From assembly GCF_000981225.1 (NCBI RefSeq), contig NZ_LAJC01000011.1:37762-101761 (forward strand): 64,000 nucleotides of DNA, in the 5' to 3' direction. The position numbers and the translations under genes are program-made. The notes beneath the pieces are model-generated. The model was not told where the DNA came from and searched no databases. It saw only the letters and a program-made list of their open reading frames with translations. This stretch comes from Allosalinactinospora lopnorensis. Its GTDB lineage: Bacteria; Actinomycetota; Actinomycetes; Streptosporangiales; Streptosporangiaceae. Below are positions 1 to 8,068 of this stretch, piece after piece (position 1 is the first letter of the stretch; every line of letters starts with the position of its first letter).

Positions 1-926
1 AAGTCGGGTTCGTTGTCGATAAGACCGTCCTCCACCATCAGCTCGCCGATCACCTCGGCGGATTCGGGGTCCGGCTCGCTGGGGAAGGTCGGCAGCCGGA
101 TCTCCTCGATGAGCTGTTCGTCCATCTCGGTGTAGTTGAGGAGGATGCGGCGCACCTCTTCGGGGTGGCTGTCGGCGTAGGTGAGCGATTCCTGCATCGC
201 CACATGGAAGGACTCCACGAGTTCGGGATCCTCGGCGATGACCTGCTCGGTGGTGAAGTAGGAGGCGACGGAGAGCGTCTCGTGGGCGTCCACGAAGTTG
301 GAGGCGATCTCCTCGGCACCGTTGTCGAGCGCCGTGGTGAGGAACGGCTCCACCACCCACGCCGCGTCCACCTGGCCGTTCTCCAGCGCCGCCGGCATGT
401 CGGGGAAGGGCAGTTCGGAGAACTCGACGCCGGCGGGGTCGCCGCCGTCCTCGCGGACGGAGTTGCGCACGGTCGTGTCGCCGATGTTCTGCAGGTTGTT
501 CACCGCGACCTCCTTGCCGGCGAGGTCCGCCGGACCGGAGATGTCGCTGTCCTCGGGTACCACGATGCCGCCGAAGTCATTGCCGTCCTCGCCCGTGGTG
601 GTCACGCCGTTGCTGACGATCTTCACCGGCAGATCCTGATCATGGGCGAGGATCAGGGAGGTGATGTTGCCGAAGGCGAAGTCGAAGTCGCCGCTGACGA
701 CTCCGGGGATCGCCTCCGCGCCGCCGCCGGTGTTCTCGATCTCGACTTCGAGGCCGTGGTCGGCGAAGAAACCCTGTTCCACACCGAGGTGCAGGGGCGC
801 GATGTCGACGATGGGAAGCGCGCCGACGGTAATGGCCTCGGGGCCCTCCTCCTCAGAGTTTCCGCCGCAGGCCGAGGCTGAGGCGAGGACCGTGACACCG
901 GCAATAGCGAGGATCTTTCGACGCAT
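1..926 (-). CDS. ABC transporter substrate-binding lipoprotein, NMT1/TauA type (3' end outside window)
   Basis: Extracytoplasmic solute-binding protein of the NMT1/SsuA/TauA class, expected to deliver a small organic solute to an ABC permease. The ATG at 926 opens a lipoprotein signal (basic MRRK, hydrophobic stretch, cysteine at about residue 20 in an ASAC lipobox). Family-like segments follow, such as GFFADHG, an FAFGN segment and NLQNIGDTTVR. About 308 codons are visible and the stop lies beyond base 1, so the C-terminus is missing. It is a close paralogue of the protein at 4071-5024, sharing most motifs and length. No permease or ATPase gene is visible, so they may lie to the left. Its own upstream region carries PcaR-like boxes, so co-regulation with the aromatic genes is inferred. 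The substrate is unknown; an aromatic acid or aldehyde is a guess from context. Confidence 0.85.
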   Translation of the reverse strand, partial: MRRKILAIAGVTVLASASACGGNSEEEGPEAITVGALPIVDIAPLHLGVEQGFFADHGLEVEIENTGGGAEAIPGVVSGDFDFAFGNITSLILAHDQDLPVKIVSNGVTTTGEDGNDFGGIVVPEDSDISGPADLAGKEVAVNNLQNIGDTTVRNSVREDGGDPAGVEFSELPFPDMPAALENGQVDAAWVVEPFLTTALDNGAEEIASNFVDAHETLSVASYFTTEQVIAEDPELVESFHVAMQESLTYADSHPEEVRRILLNYTEMDEQLIEEIRLPTFPSEPDPESAEVIGELMVEDGLIDNEPD

Positions 927-1338
927 CTAGGGGTCTCCTGTTGAAGGGGAGTGAAGATCGGGAGCGTGGCTGGGTTTCGAGGTGGCCGTTTCGAGCGCGA
1001 GTGCGCCGAACCCGTGTTTGGAGTCCGCACCGGCACACGCGCTATTCGTATGACGCACGGTAATCCCGGGCGCGAACATGACCGGTCACCGCATTTTCCT
1101 CGACCCGGCGCATAACCCTATCGGTCGCCTTCCCTCCCTCTAAAGCACGGGTATCGCTGTTCTTTGTGCTGGATTCACCTCCGGCGGCGCCTCTCCGGTG
1201 TTCGAACGGCGCCCTTTACCGAATCGGCAGCCGCCGACATGTGCGGTATGAGAACAGAGGTCGGAGCGGAACGCGGACCGTCCGGCACCGGCGCGCACCG
1301 TCCGGCGACGCGTCCCACTCCAATGGCGCGCCGGCCGT
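927..1338. other. intergenic control region of the first substrate-binding protein
   Basis: No gene is visible in these 412 bases. The short frames here lack family features and a convincing ribosome site. The region holds PcaR-like boxes at 1044-1058 and 1241-1255 and a degenerate one at 1063-1077. A weak minus-strand promoter (TCGAGG-N17-CATGTT, 1103 to 1075) would place the first box just downstream, as seen more clearly at 5146-5174. Confidence 0.5.
1044..1077. promoter_or_regulatory. IclR/PcaR-type operator pair upstream of SBP1
   Basis: Positions 1044-1058 read ATTCGTATGACGCAC, which fits the [GA]TTC-N7-G[AC]AC pattern and shares the core TTCGTATGACG with the box at 6419-6433 read on the other strand. 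A weak second copy, good only in its right half (GAAC), sits exactly 19 bp further at 1063-1077. The P. putida PcaR site, as I recall it, is GTTCGATAATCGCAC, the same 15-bp layout. A further box, GTGCGGTATGAGAAC, lies alone at 1241-1255. Confidence 0.5.
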
Positions 1339-2469
1339 TCATCCCCAGACCTCTTCGGCGGTCTCCACGATCAGCCGCAGTTTGGCGACCTGCTCGTCGT
1401 GGGTGAGGTCGTTGCCCTCGAAAGTGCTGGAGAAACCGCATTGCGGTGCCAGGCAGAGCTGCTCAAGCGGAATGTACTCGCTCGCCTCGTCAATGCGGCG
1501 TTTCAGGTCGTCCTTCTTCTCCAACTCCCCCTTCTTGGTGGTGACCAGACCGAGGACGACGTACTTGCCCTTGGGGACGAAGCGCAGCGGCGCGAACCCG
1601 CCGGAGCGGGCGTCGTCGAACTCCATGAAGAACCCGTCCACGTTGAGCGTGTTGAAGAGTTCCTCGGCCACGAAGTCGTAGCCGCCTTCGGCGACCCAGG
1701 ACGAGCGGAAGTTGCCCCGGCACATGTGCGTGGTGACCCGCAGTCCCTCGGGGCGGTCGGCGAGTGCGGCGTTGAGCTGGCGGATGTAGCGCAGGTGGAT
1801 GCTGTCGCCGTTGTCGCCGCGCTCGTCCATCATGGCGCGCTGCTTCGGGTCGTTCAGGTAGGCCAGGCTCGTGTCGTCGAGCTGCAGATAGGTGCAGCCC
1901 AGCTCGGAGATCCGGCGCACCTGCTCGGCGTAGGCGCGGGAGAGGTCGGCCCAGAACCCCTCGGTGTCGGGGTAGACCTCGGGGTCGATGGAGGCCTGGC
2001 CGCCCCGGTAGTGCACCATGCTCGGAGACGGGATCGTCAGCTTCGGGGTGGCCGTGGTGACCGTGTCCCGCAGGAACGAAAACGCCTCGCCGAAGATCGT
2101 GTGCCCGAGCCCGATCTTGCCGTCCACGCGCAGGGCGGCCGGTGTGAACTCGATGTCGCCCTGCTCGTTGTGGAAGGTCACCCGCATCTCGTCCTGAGCG
2201 CGGGAGACCCCTTCGAGCTGGTAGATGAAGTCCATGTGCCAGGAGGAGCGCCGAAACTCCCCGTCGGTGGCCGACTGCAGGCCGACCGACTCCTGCATGC
2301 GTACGACATCGCGGATGGCGTCGTCCTCGATCCGGCGCAGATCGTCGTCGCCGATCCGGCCCTCGGCGTGTTCGGCACGGGCCTCGAGCAGGTTGCGGGG
2401 CCGCAGCAGGCTTCCCACATGGTCGGCGCGGAAGGGCGGCACGGTGCGTCGGCTGGTGTGCTCGGTCAT
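1339..2469 (-). CDS. short MetE-family zinc methyltransferase (cobalamin-independent methionine synthase II-like)
   Basis: A 376-residue protein matching only the C-terminal catalytic half of cobalamin-independent methionine synthase (the YxjG/YxjH class). The zinc ligands expected from MetE are all present: His248 and Cys250 in THMC, Glu283 in FMEFDD and Cys344 in APQCGFSS, so it should be an active thiol methyltransferase. The N-terminal motif FRADHVGSLLRP is typical of the class. The reading frame stays open far upstream through the aldehyde dehydrogenase gene; I chose the ATG at 2469 because this motif follows it and an AGGAG lies before it. It sits 59 bases behind the aldehyde dehydrogenase and ends the left-arm operon. 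Methionine synthesis is the default call. A role in methyl removal from a methoxylated aromatic is possible from context only. Confidence 0.8.
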   Translation of the reverse strand: MTEHTSRRTVPPFRADHVGSLLRPRNLLEARAEHAEGRIGDDDLRRIEDDAIRDVVRMQESVGLQSATDGEFRRSSWHMDFIYQLEGVSRAQDEMRVTFHNEQGDIEFTPAALRVDGKIGLGHTIFGEAFSFLRDTVTTATPKLTIPSPSMVHYRGGQASIDPEVYPDTEGFWADLSRAYAEQVRRISELGCTYLQLDDTSLAYLNDPKQRAMMDERGDNGDSIHLRYIRQLNAALADRPEGLRVTTHMCRGNFRSSWVAEGGYDFVAEELFNTLNVDGFFMEFDDARSGGFAPLRFVPKGKYVVLGLVTTKKGELEKKDDLKRRIDEASEYIPLEQLCLAPQCGFSSTFEGNDLTHDEQVAKLRLIVETAEEVWG

Positions 2470-2528
2470 GGTGTTCCAGGTTCTCCTCGCGTTCGGAGTG
2501 CAGAGGTGCGGGATTCGTCCGGACGGCT

Positions 2529-3989
2529 TCAGAACGGGTAGCGGGCCACGTCGGCCTGCATCGTCACCCACTGGGTCTCGGTGAACGCTTCGATGTTGGC
2601 GCGGGTGCCGCCGAAGCGGGATCCGGTACCGGAGTCGCCGACCCCACCGAATGGGGCGACCGCCTCGTCGTCGACGGTCTGGTCGTTGATGTGCACGATG
2701 CCGCTCGGGATGCGGTCGGCGATCTCCATGCCGCGCATCGGGTTGGCGGTCAGGATGCCCAGGGACAGCCCGTACGGGCTCGCCTTCGCGATGTCGGCGA
2801 TGTCGTCCACCGAGGAGACCCGCATCACCGGCGCCACCGGCCCGAAAACCTCGTCGGCGTAGGCGGGGGCGTCCATGGTCACCCTGTCGAGCACCGTGGG
2901 CCGGTAGAACAGCTCCTCGTAAGTGCCCCCCGCGACCAGCTTCGCCCCGGCGTCCACGCTGGTGGTGACCATGGAGTGCACCTTGTCGCGCTGGCCGGCG
3001 TCGATGAGCGGTCCGAGCGCGACCTCGTCCCTGTCCGGGTCCCCGACCGGCAGGGCATCGGCCTTGGCGGCGAGCTTCTCGACGTACTCGTCGGCGATCC
3101 GCTCGTGCACCAGGTGCCGCCCGGCCGTCATGCAGATCTGGCCCTGGTGCAGGAAAGAGCCCCAGGCACCGGTCGACACGGCCGCGTCGAGGTCGACATC
3201 GTCCAGGATGACCAGCGGTGAGTTGCCGCCGAGCTCCAGGTGCACACGCTTGAGATAGCGCCCGGCGGCCTCGCCCACCTTGCGGCCCACGGCGCTGGAG
3301 CCGGTGAAGGAGATGACCCGCACGTTGGGGTCGGCCACCAGCTGCTCGCCGGCCTCGATGCCGCCCGGAAGCATCTGGAACACCCCTTCGGGCACGCCGG
3401 CCCGCCGGAACACCTCGGCGAGAACGGCTCCGCCGCAGACCGCCGTGCGCGGGTCCGGCTTGAGCAGCACCGCGTTGCCCACAGCCAGCGCCGGGGCGAC
3501 CGAGCGGGTACTGAGAATGAGCGGGGCGTTGAACGGGGCGATGACGCCGACGACACCGGCCGGCACCTGCCGGGCGAAGCTCAGCCTCGGCTTCCCGGTG
3601 CGCAGCACCTCGCCATAGGGCTGGGAGGCCAGCGCCGCCGCCTCGTAGCACTCGGCCGCGGCGACGTGCACCTGGAAGCCGGCCATGCCCGGGGCCGCAC
3701 CGCTCTCGCGGCGCAGCCAGGCCATGATCTCGTCGCCGTTCTCCTCCAGCAGCGCACCCGCCCGGCGCAGGACGGCGGCACGTTCCTCGAAGGAGGTGTC
3801 GGCCCAGCCCCGCTGGGCGGCGGCGGCGCGTTCGGCGGCCGCGCTGATGTCCTCGGCGTTGGCCGAGCCGGCGCGGCCGATCTCGGCACCCGTGGCCGGG
3901 GAGACCACCGGGGCGTCACCGCCGGCGGCGGGCGTCCAGCGGCCGGTGAAAACCGCGGCGGACCACGAATCGGTTTCGAATAGGCTCAC
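2529..3989 (-). CDS. aldehyde dehydrogenase, benzaldehyde/vanillin dehydrogenase type
   Basis: NAD(P)-dependent aldehyde dehydrogenase of 486 residues, most like benzaldehyde and vanillin dehydrogenases, which oxidise aromatic aldehydes to acids. Visible features are the oxyanion Asn in APFNAP (about 154), the FTGS nucleotide loop (about 228), the general base Glu252 in LELGGNSP and the catalytic Cys286 in QGQICMTAGR. The start is the GTG at 3989, giving VSLFETDSWS, the usual N-terminus of this subgroup, with AGGAGG and GAGGAC upstream; the frame is open further up but without family sequence. It lies between the second binding protein and the MetE-like gene. A 4-hydroxybenzaldehyde-like substrate would give 4-hydroxybenzoate, the substrate of PobA at 13289-14464; this link is inferred. 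Confidence 0.85.
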   Translation of the reverse strand: MSLFETDSWSAAVFTGRWTPAAGGDAPVVSPATGAEIGRAGSANAEDISAAAERAAAAQRGWADTSFEERAAVLRRAGALLEENGDEIMAWLRRESGAAPGMAGFQVHVAAAECYEAAALASQPYGEVLRTGKPRLSFARQVPAGVVGVIAPFNAPLILSTRSVAPALAVGNAVLLKPDPRTAVCGGAVLAEVFRRAGVPEGVFQMLPGGIEAGEQLVADPNVRVISFTGSSAVGRKVGEAAGRYLKRVHLELGGNSPLVILDDVDLDAAVSTGAWGSFLHQGQICMTAGRHLVHERIADEYVEKLAAKADALPVGDPDRDEVALGPLIDAGQRDKVHSMVTTSVDAGAKLVAGGTYEELFYRPTVLDRVTMDAPAYADEVFGPVAPVMRVSSVDDIADIAKASPYGLSLGILTANPMRGMEIADRIPSGIVHINDQTVDDEAVAPFGGVGDSGTGSRFGGTRANIEAFTETQWVTMQADVARYPF

Positions 3990-4070
3990 GATGTCCTCGT
4001 CTTCCTCCTGTGTGACCGGGGAGCGCCGACCGCCGCGACAGCGGGTCGGCTCCACCCGCCGCTCCAGCGC

Positions 4071-5024
4071 TTACCGGTACAGCTCGTTCAGGTCCGGGAT
4101 TTCGTCGATGAGCCCATCCTGGTGCATCAGCTCCGCCATGGTCTCGACCGATTCGCGGTTGACCTCCTCCGGCCAGGCCGGCAGCCGGACCTCCCCGGCG
4201 AGGTCCTCGTCCATCTCGGTGTAGGTGCCCATGATCTCGCGCACCTCGTCGGGGTTCTCCGCGGCGTAGGCCAGCGACTCCTCCAGGGCCGCGGTGAGCC
4301 GGTCGACGAGCTCCGGGTCCTGGGCGATGACCTCCTCGGAGGTGAAGTAGGTGGCGACCGTGAGCTCGGGATGGCCGTCGGCGAAGTTGGAGGCGATCTC
4401 ACGGTGCCCGTCCTCCAGCGCCATCGAGACGAAGGGTTCGACCACCCACGCGGCGTCGATCTCCTCCTTCTCGACCGCCGCGGACATGTCCGGCAGTCCC
4501 ATCTCGACGAACTCGACCTGGCTCGGGTCGCCGCCGTCCTTGCGCACCGAGGCCCGGACGGTGGTGTCGCCGATGTTCTGCAGGTTGTTCGCCGAAACCG
4601 TGGCGCCTTCCAGATCGGCCGCGCTCTCGATCGGGCTGTCCTCCTTCACGACAACGGCGCTGAAGTCGGCGCCCTGCTCGCCCGTGGTGGCCACCCCGTT
4701 GGAGATGATCTGCAGCGGCAGCCCCTGCTCCCGGGCGATGATCAGGGAGACGACGTTGCCGAAGGCGAAGTCGAGGTCGCCGCTCACCACCCCGGGAATC
4801 GACGCGGCGCCGCCCGAGCCGACTTCCAGGTTCAGGTCGATGCCGCGCTCCTCGAAGAACCCCTGCTGGTCACCGAGGTAAATCGGTGCGACGTCCACGA
4901 TGGCGATGACGCCGGCGGTGACCTCCTGGAGCCCCCCGTCCTCACCGTCCTGGTCGCCTCCCCCGCACCCTGATGCCGCGATGAGGGACAGGACTCCGGC
5001 GATCGAAAGGATTCGTCGGCGCAT
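4071..5024 (-). CDS. ABC transporter substrate-binding lipoprotein, NMT1/TauA type (paralogue of the first)
   Basis: Complete 317-residue solute-binding lipoprotein of the same family as the partial gene at 1-926. It has a basic start, a hydrophobic core and a lipobox cysteine (AASGC) near residue 20, followed by the SBP motifs GFFEERGIDL, SGDLDFAFGN, NLQNIGDTTVR and AWVVEPF. The two copies differ mainly in charged surface positions, suggesting an older duplication. It is the first gene of the left-arm operon, 81 bases ahead of the aldehyde dehydrogenase, behind a good promoter (5174-5146) overlapped by PcaR-like boxes. Two binding proteins under one regulator could serve two related substrates through one permease. 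No permease or ATPase gene is in the window. Confidence 0.88.
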   Translation of the reverse strand: MRRRILSIAGVLSLIAASGCGGGDQDGEDGGLQEVTAGVIAIVDVAPIYLGDQQGFFEERGIDLNLEVGSGGAASIPGVVSGDLDFAFGNVVSLIIAREQGLPLQIISNGVATTGEQGADFSAVVVKEDSPIESAADLEGATVSANNLQNIGDTTVRASVRKDGGDPSQVEFVEMGLPDMSAAVEKEEIDAAWVVEPFVSMALEDGHREIASNFADGHPELTVATYFTSEEVIAQDPELVDRLTAALEESLAYAAENPDEVREIMGTYTEMDEDLAGEVRLPAWPEEVNRESVETMAELMHQDGLIDEIPDLNELYR

Positions 5025-5114
5025 GGTGATTCTCCTCGGTCAGGTAATGGCCAGGGGCGGATCGGCGCCAGCGCCGATGGGGGATCCGCCGGAGCCATCC
5101 GCCGACGGATCGGT

Positions 5115-5148
5115 GTGCGTTCTACGAACCTTCGTTCCAAAAGCGAAC
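5115..5148. promoter_or_regulatory. IclR/PcaR-type operator pair at the SBP2 promoter
   Basis: GTTCCAAAAGCGAAC at 5134-5148 is a perfect GTTC-N7-GAAC box and overlaps the -10 of the SBP2 promoter. GTGCGTTCTACGAAC at 5115-5129 is a second copy with one mismatch, 19 bp away. Placement at and downstream of the -10 is a repressor arrangement. The same 19-bp spacing occurs before pcaI. Confidence 0.6.
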
Positions 5149-5174
5149 TTATGTGAACCCCATCACCTCGTCAA
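5146..5174 (-). promoter_or_regulatory. sigma-70-type promoter of the SBP2-aldehyde dehydrogenase-MetE-like operon
   Basis: On the minus strand TTGACG (5174-5169), a 17-base spacer and TAAGTT (5151-5146) make a good primary-sigma promoter about 120 bases upstream of the SBP2 start. The -10 shares bases with the operator at 5134-5148. Confidence 0.6.
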
Positions 5175-5280
5175 CCCTTTCCGGCACCACAGCGGCATTT
5201 CATCACTTTTCGCATCTACATTGCAGCGCAGAGTGCATAATTCCGCCCTCTTTCCGTCGGTGAACGCACTCGGGATCACT

Positions 5281-5314
5281 ATTCGATCTCACGCCGCTTG
5301 TTCGGTATGAGAAC
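5281..5314. promoter_or_regulatory. IclR/PcaR-type operator pair upstream of the IclR gene
   Basis: GTTCGGTATGAGAAC at 5300-5314 is a perfect GTTC-N7-GAAC box and shares CGGTATGAGAAC with the box at 1241-1255. Exactly 19 bp upstream, at 5281-5295, lies a half-conserved copy starting ATTCGATC. It is about 150 bases before the regulator gene, so autoregulation is likely. Confidence 0.5.
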
Positions 5315-5456
5315 ATCGACGGAGGACTACGGGGGCCGATTCCGGGGAAACGCGCCGCGCGGGCGGCCGGAAGCATCCGGAGCGGCGGCACAGCGGGCGC
5401 TGCCCGCACAACACCGCCGGCCCCGGCACCATGCACACTGACTCCAAAGGTGGACG

Positions 5457-6278
5457 ATGAGCACGGAACTGACCGAGACCGATGCGCAGGCGCGCGGCGA
5501 GCATTTCGTACAGTCGCTGGAACGCGGGCTCGCTGTCATACGCGCGTTCACGCCGCAGGCGTCGTCGATGACCCTGAGTGAGGTCGCCCGCGCCACCGGA
5601 CTAACCCGGGCGGCGGCCCGCCGCTTCCTGCTCACCCTGGTCGACCTGGGCTACGTTCGCACCGACGGCCGGGCGTTCGCCCTCACTCCCCGTGTGCTGG
5701 AGCTGGGCTATGCCTACCTGTCGTCGGCCGGCCTGCCCGAGGTGGCGCAGCCGCACCTGGAGAGGCTGGCCTCGGAGGTCCGGGAGTCCTCCTCGGTCTC
5801 GGTGCTGGACGGGGACGACGTCGTCTACATCGCGCGCGTCCCCACGTCGCGGATCATGCGGGTGGCGATCAACGTCGGCACGCGCTTCCCGGCCTACGCG
5901 ACGTCGATGGGCCGGGTGCTCCTCGCCGGCCGCCCCGCCGACGAGCTCGAGGCCTACCTGAACCGGGTGGAACTGCGGCGGCACACCGCCTACACGCTGT
6001 CGACGGTGCCGCGGCTGCGCGCCGAGATCGACCGTGTCCGCAACCAGGGGTGGGCGATCGTGGACCAGGAGCTGGAGGAGGGACTCCGCTCGGTCGCGAC
6101 GCCGATCCGGGACCGCGAAGGCAAGGTGGTGGCGGCCGTGAACGTCTCGGCGCATGCCAGCCGGGCCTCCGTTGAGGACATCCGCCGCGACCTGCTGCCT
6201 CCGCTGCTGGCCACAACGGCCCGCATCGAAGCCGATCTGGAGATCGCGACGCGCGGCCCCGGGGCGCGGGGGGCCTGA
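5457..6278 (+). CDS. pcaR: IclR-family transcriptional regulator, PcaR/PcaU/PobR type
   Basis: 273-residue IclR-family regulator. The winged helix-turn-helix covers about residues 18-80 (MTLSEVARATGLTRAAARRF) and continues into FALTPRVLELGYAYLSS, a segment typical of the PcaR/PcaU subgroup that controls protocatechuate genes. The effector domain follows, with SVSVLDGDDVVYIARVP and RSVATPIRD motifs, and would bind an aromatic acid or 3-oxoadipate-like inducer. It starts at the ATG at 5457 behind GGTGGACG. It is divergent from the SBP2 operon and stands directly before pcaI. The box pairs at three or four promoters in this locus are the obvious target. In Streptomyces the pca genes are instead controlled by the MarR-type PcaV, so this arrangement differs from that model. 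Confidence 0.88.
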   Translation: MSTELTETDAQARGEHFVQSLERGLAVIRAFTPQASSMTLSEVARATGLTRAAARRFLLTLVDLGYVRTDGRAFALTPRVLELGYAYLSSAGLPEVAQPHLERLASEVRESSSVSVLDGDDVVYIARVPTSRIMRVAINVGTRFPAYATSMGRVLLAGRPADELEAYLNRVELRRHTAYTLSTVPRLRAEIDRVRNQGWAIVDQELEEGLRSVATPIRDREGKVVAAVNVSAHASRASVEDIRRDLLPPLLATTARIEADLEIATRGPGARGA

Positions 6279-6357
6279 CGGCCCGCCGGGGGGTTCGGCT
6301 GCGGGACCGCGCCGGACCTTCGTTCTACATCATCCGGCCATCGGATCAATCTGGGTC

Positions 6358-6387
6358 TTGACCCGCTGCTCACGGCAGGGCTAACGT
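6358..6387 (+). promoter_or_regulatory. promoter of the pca operon
   Basis: TTGACC at 6358-6363, an 18-base spacer and TAACGT at 6382-6387 make a reasonable primary-sigma promoter. Transcription would begin near 6394, just before the operator pair at 6400-6433. Confidence 0.5.
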
Positions 6388-6399
6388 CTGGTCACGAAC

Positions 6400-6433
6400 G
6401 TTCGCTTTAAGAACGTTTATTCGTCATACGAAC
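6400..6433. promoter_or_regulatory. IclR/PcaR-type operator pair before pcaI
   Basis: GTTCGCTTTAAGAAC at 6400-6414 is a perfect GTTC-N7-GAAC box. ATTCGTCATACGAAC at 6419-6433 is a second copy with one mismatch, and contains the inner palindrome TTCGT-CAT-ACGAA. They are 19 bp apart, as at 5115-5148. Their place downstream of the predicted start of transcription fits repression relieved by an inducer. Confidence 0.65.
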
Positions 6434-6449
6434 ATAGATTGGGGCGCCC

Positions 6450-7280
6450 ATGATCGTGCCGCTGGACGAGGGGATCCGCGAGCTCGTCCACGACGGGGAT
6501 ACGGTCGCGCTCGAAGGTTTCACCCACCTGATCCCGGTCGCCGCCGGCCACGAGATCATCCGCCAGGGCCTGCGCGATCTCACCCTGGCGCGAATGACCC
6601 CCGACATCGTCTACGACCAGATGATCGGCGCGGGCTGCGCCCGCAAACTGGTGTTCTCCTGGGGCGGGAACCCCGGGGTCGGCTCACTGCACCGCTTCCG
6701 CGACGCCGTGCAGAACGGCTGGCCCGCACCCCTGGAGATCGAGGAGCACAGCCACGCCGGCATGGCCAACCGGTACGTCGCCGGAGCCTCGGGGATTCCC
6801 TTCGCCGTGCTGCGCGGCTACACCGGGACCGACCTCATCGCGCAGACGCCGGACATCACCACCATCACCTGCCCCTTCACCGGTGAGGAGCTCACAGCGG
6901 TCCCCGCGCTCACCCCCGACGTCGCCATCGTGCACGCCCAGCGCGCCGACCGCGCCGGCAACGTGCAGCTGTGGGGGATCACCGGTGTGCAGAAGGAGGC
7001 GGTCCTCGCCTCCCGGCGCGCGCTCGTCACCGTCGAGGAGGTCGTCGACCGCCTCGATCCGGTGCCCGGTCAGGTGCTGCTGCCCGCACGCGTGGTGACC
7101 GCTGTGGCCGAGGCCCCCGGGGGCGCGCGTCCTTCCTACGCGCACGGCTACTACGCCCGCGACAACGACGCCTATCAGCAATGGGACGCCGTCAGCCGGG
7201 AGCGCGAGACGTTCGAGCAGTGGCTGCGGACCGAAGTGCGCGGCAACGCGCGACCGGCGCGGGAAGGCGGGAGGACATGA
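6450..7280 (+). CDS. pcaI: 3-oxoadipate CoA-transferase subunit alpha
   Basis: Alpha subunit (276 residues) of the enzyme that moves CoA from succinyl-CoA to 3-oxoadipate, the penultimate step of the 3-oxoadipate pathway. The N-terminal DGDTVALEGFTHLIP and the SWGGNPGVGSLHRF and NVQLWGI segments are those of family I CoA-transferase A subunits. It starts at the ATG at 6450 and its stop overlaps the start of pcaJ (ATGA), so the two subunits are translationally coupled. It is the first gene of the pca operon, right behind the operator pair at 6400-6433. The active-site glutamate is in the other subunit, as expected. Confidence 0.9.
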   Translation: MIVPLDEGIRELVHDGDTVALEGFTHLIPVAAGHEIIRQGLRDLTLARMTPDIVYDQMIGAGCARKLVFSWGGNPGVGSLHRFRDAVQNGWPAPLEIEEHSHAGMANRYVAGASGIPFAVLRGYTGTDLIAQTPDITTITCPFTGEELTAVPALTPDVAIVHAQRADRAGNVQLWGITGVQKEAVLASRRALVTVEEVVDRLDPVPGQVLLPARVVTAVAEAPGGARPSYAHGYYARDNDAYQQWDAVSRERETFEQWLRTEVRGNARPAREGGRT

Positions 7281-8032
7281 CGACCACGCCCCGGTACACC
7301 GCCGACGAGATGATGACGGTCACCGCCGCACGCTTCCTCACCACGGAGATGGCCTGCTTCGTCGGTATCGGCCTGCCGAGCACCGCGGCGAACCTCGCCC
7401 GCCGCACGCACGCGCCGAACCTGTGGATGATCTACGAGTCCGGAACGCTCGGCGCCAAGCCCGACACGCTCCCCCTGTCCATCGGTGACGGCATCCTCGC
7501 CGAGACCGCCGACACCGTTGTCTCGGTACCGGAGATCTTCAACTACTGGCTGCAGCCCGGCCGCATCGACATCGGCTTCCTCGGAGCCGCGCAGATCGAC
7601 CGGTACGCCAACATCAACACCACCGTGATCGGCGACTACTCCGACCCGAAGGTGCGGCTGCCCGGTGCCGGCGGCGCCCCCGAGATCGCGGCCTCCTGCC
7701 GCGAGGTCATCGTCATCGTGCGGCAGAACTCCCGGACGTTCGTGGAATCGGTCGACTTCGTCACCTCGGTCGGGCACGGAAAAGGCGCCGGTCAGCGTGA
7801 ACAGCTCGGACTGACCGGCCTGGGCCCCACCCGCGTCATCACCGACCTCGGCGTCCTCGAACCCGAACCGCGCACCCGCGAACTCACCCTGGCCAGTGTG
7901 CACCCCGGTGTCGCGGTGGACGACGTGCGCGCCACGACGGGCTGGGAGCTCCAGGTCGCACCGGATCTGGCGGTCACCGCCGAACCGGACGAGGCGGAGC
8001 TCTCGGTACTACGCTCGCTCACAGGCAGCTAA
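7277..8032 (+). CDS. pcaJ: 3-oxoadipate CoA-transferase subunit beta
   Basis: Beta subunit (251 residues) of 3-oxoadipate:succinyl-CoA transferase. The segment MIYESGTLGAK carries the ESG motif whose glutamate forms the CoA thioester in family I transferases. Other family segments are CFVGIGLPSTAANLA and GFLGAAQIDRYANINTT. The ATG at 7277 overlaps the pcaI stop and has GGGAGG just upstream. The frame is open further upstream in the pcaI region, but that part has no family sequence. Together PcaIJ turns 3-oxoadipate into 3-oxoadipyl-CoA for the thiolase encoded next. Confidence 0.9.
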   Translation: MTTTPRYTADEMMTVTAARFLTTEMACFVGIGLPSTAANLARRTHAPNLWMIYESGTLGAKPDTLPLSIGDGILAETADTVVSVPEIFNYWLQPGRIDIGFLGAAQIDRYANINTTVIGDYSDPKVRLPGAGGAPEIAASCREVIVIVRQNSRTFVESVDFVTSVGHGKGAGQREQLGLTGLGPTRVITDLGVLEPEPRTRELTLASVHPGVAVDDVRATTGWELQVAPDLAVTAEPDEAELSVLRSLTGS

Positions 8033-8068
8033 CTTGCACTTCCTGCAACGATGGACGGGATTCCCACC

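Larger units (their letters stand above)
5025..5456. other. divergent control region between SBP2 and the IclR gene
   Basis: 432 bases without a gene. It holds the minus-strand promoter for SBP2, two box pairs (5115-5148 and 5281-5314) and, for the IclR gene on the plus strand, a CATAAT at 5236-5241 that could be a -10 element without a clear -35. The longer frames on either strand here have no family features. Confidence 0.6.
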
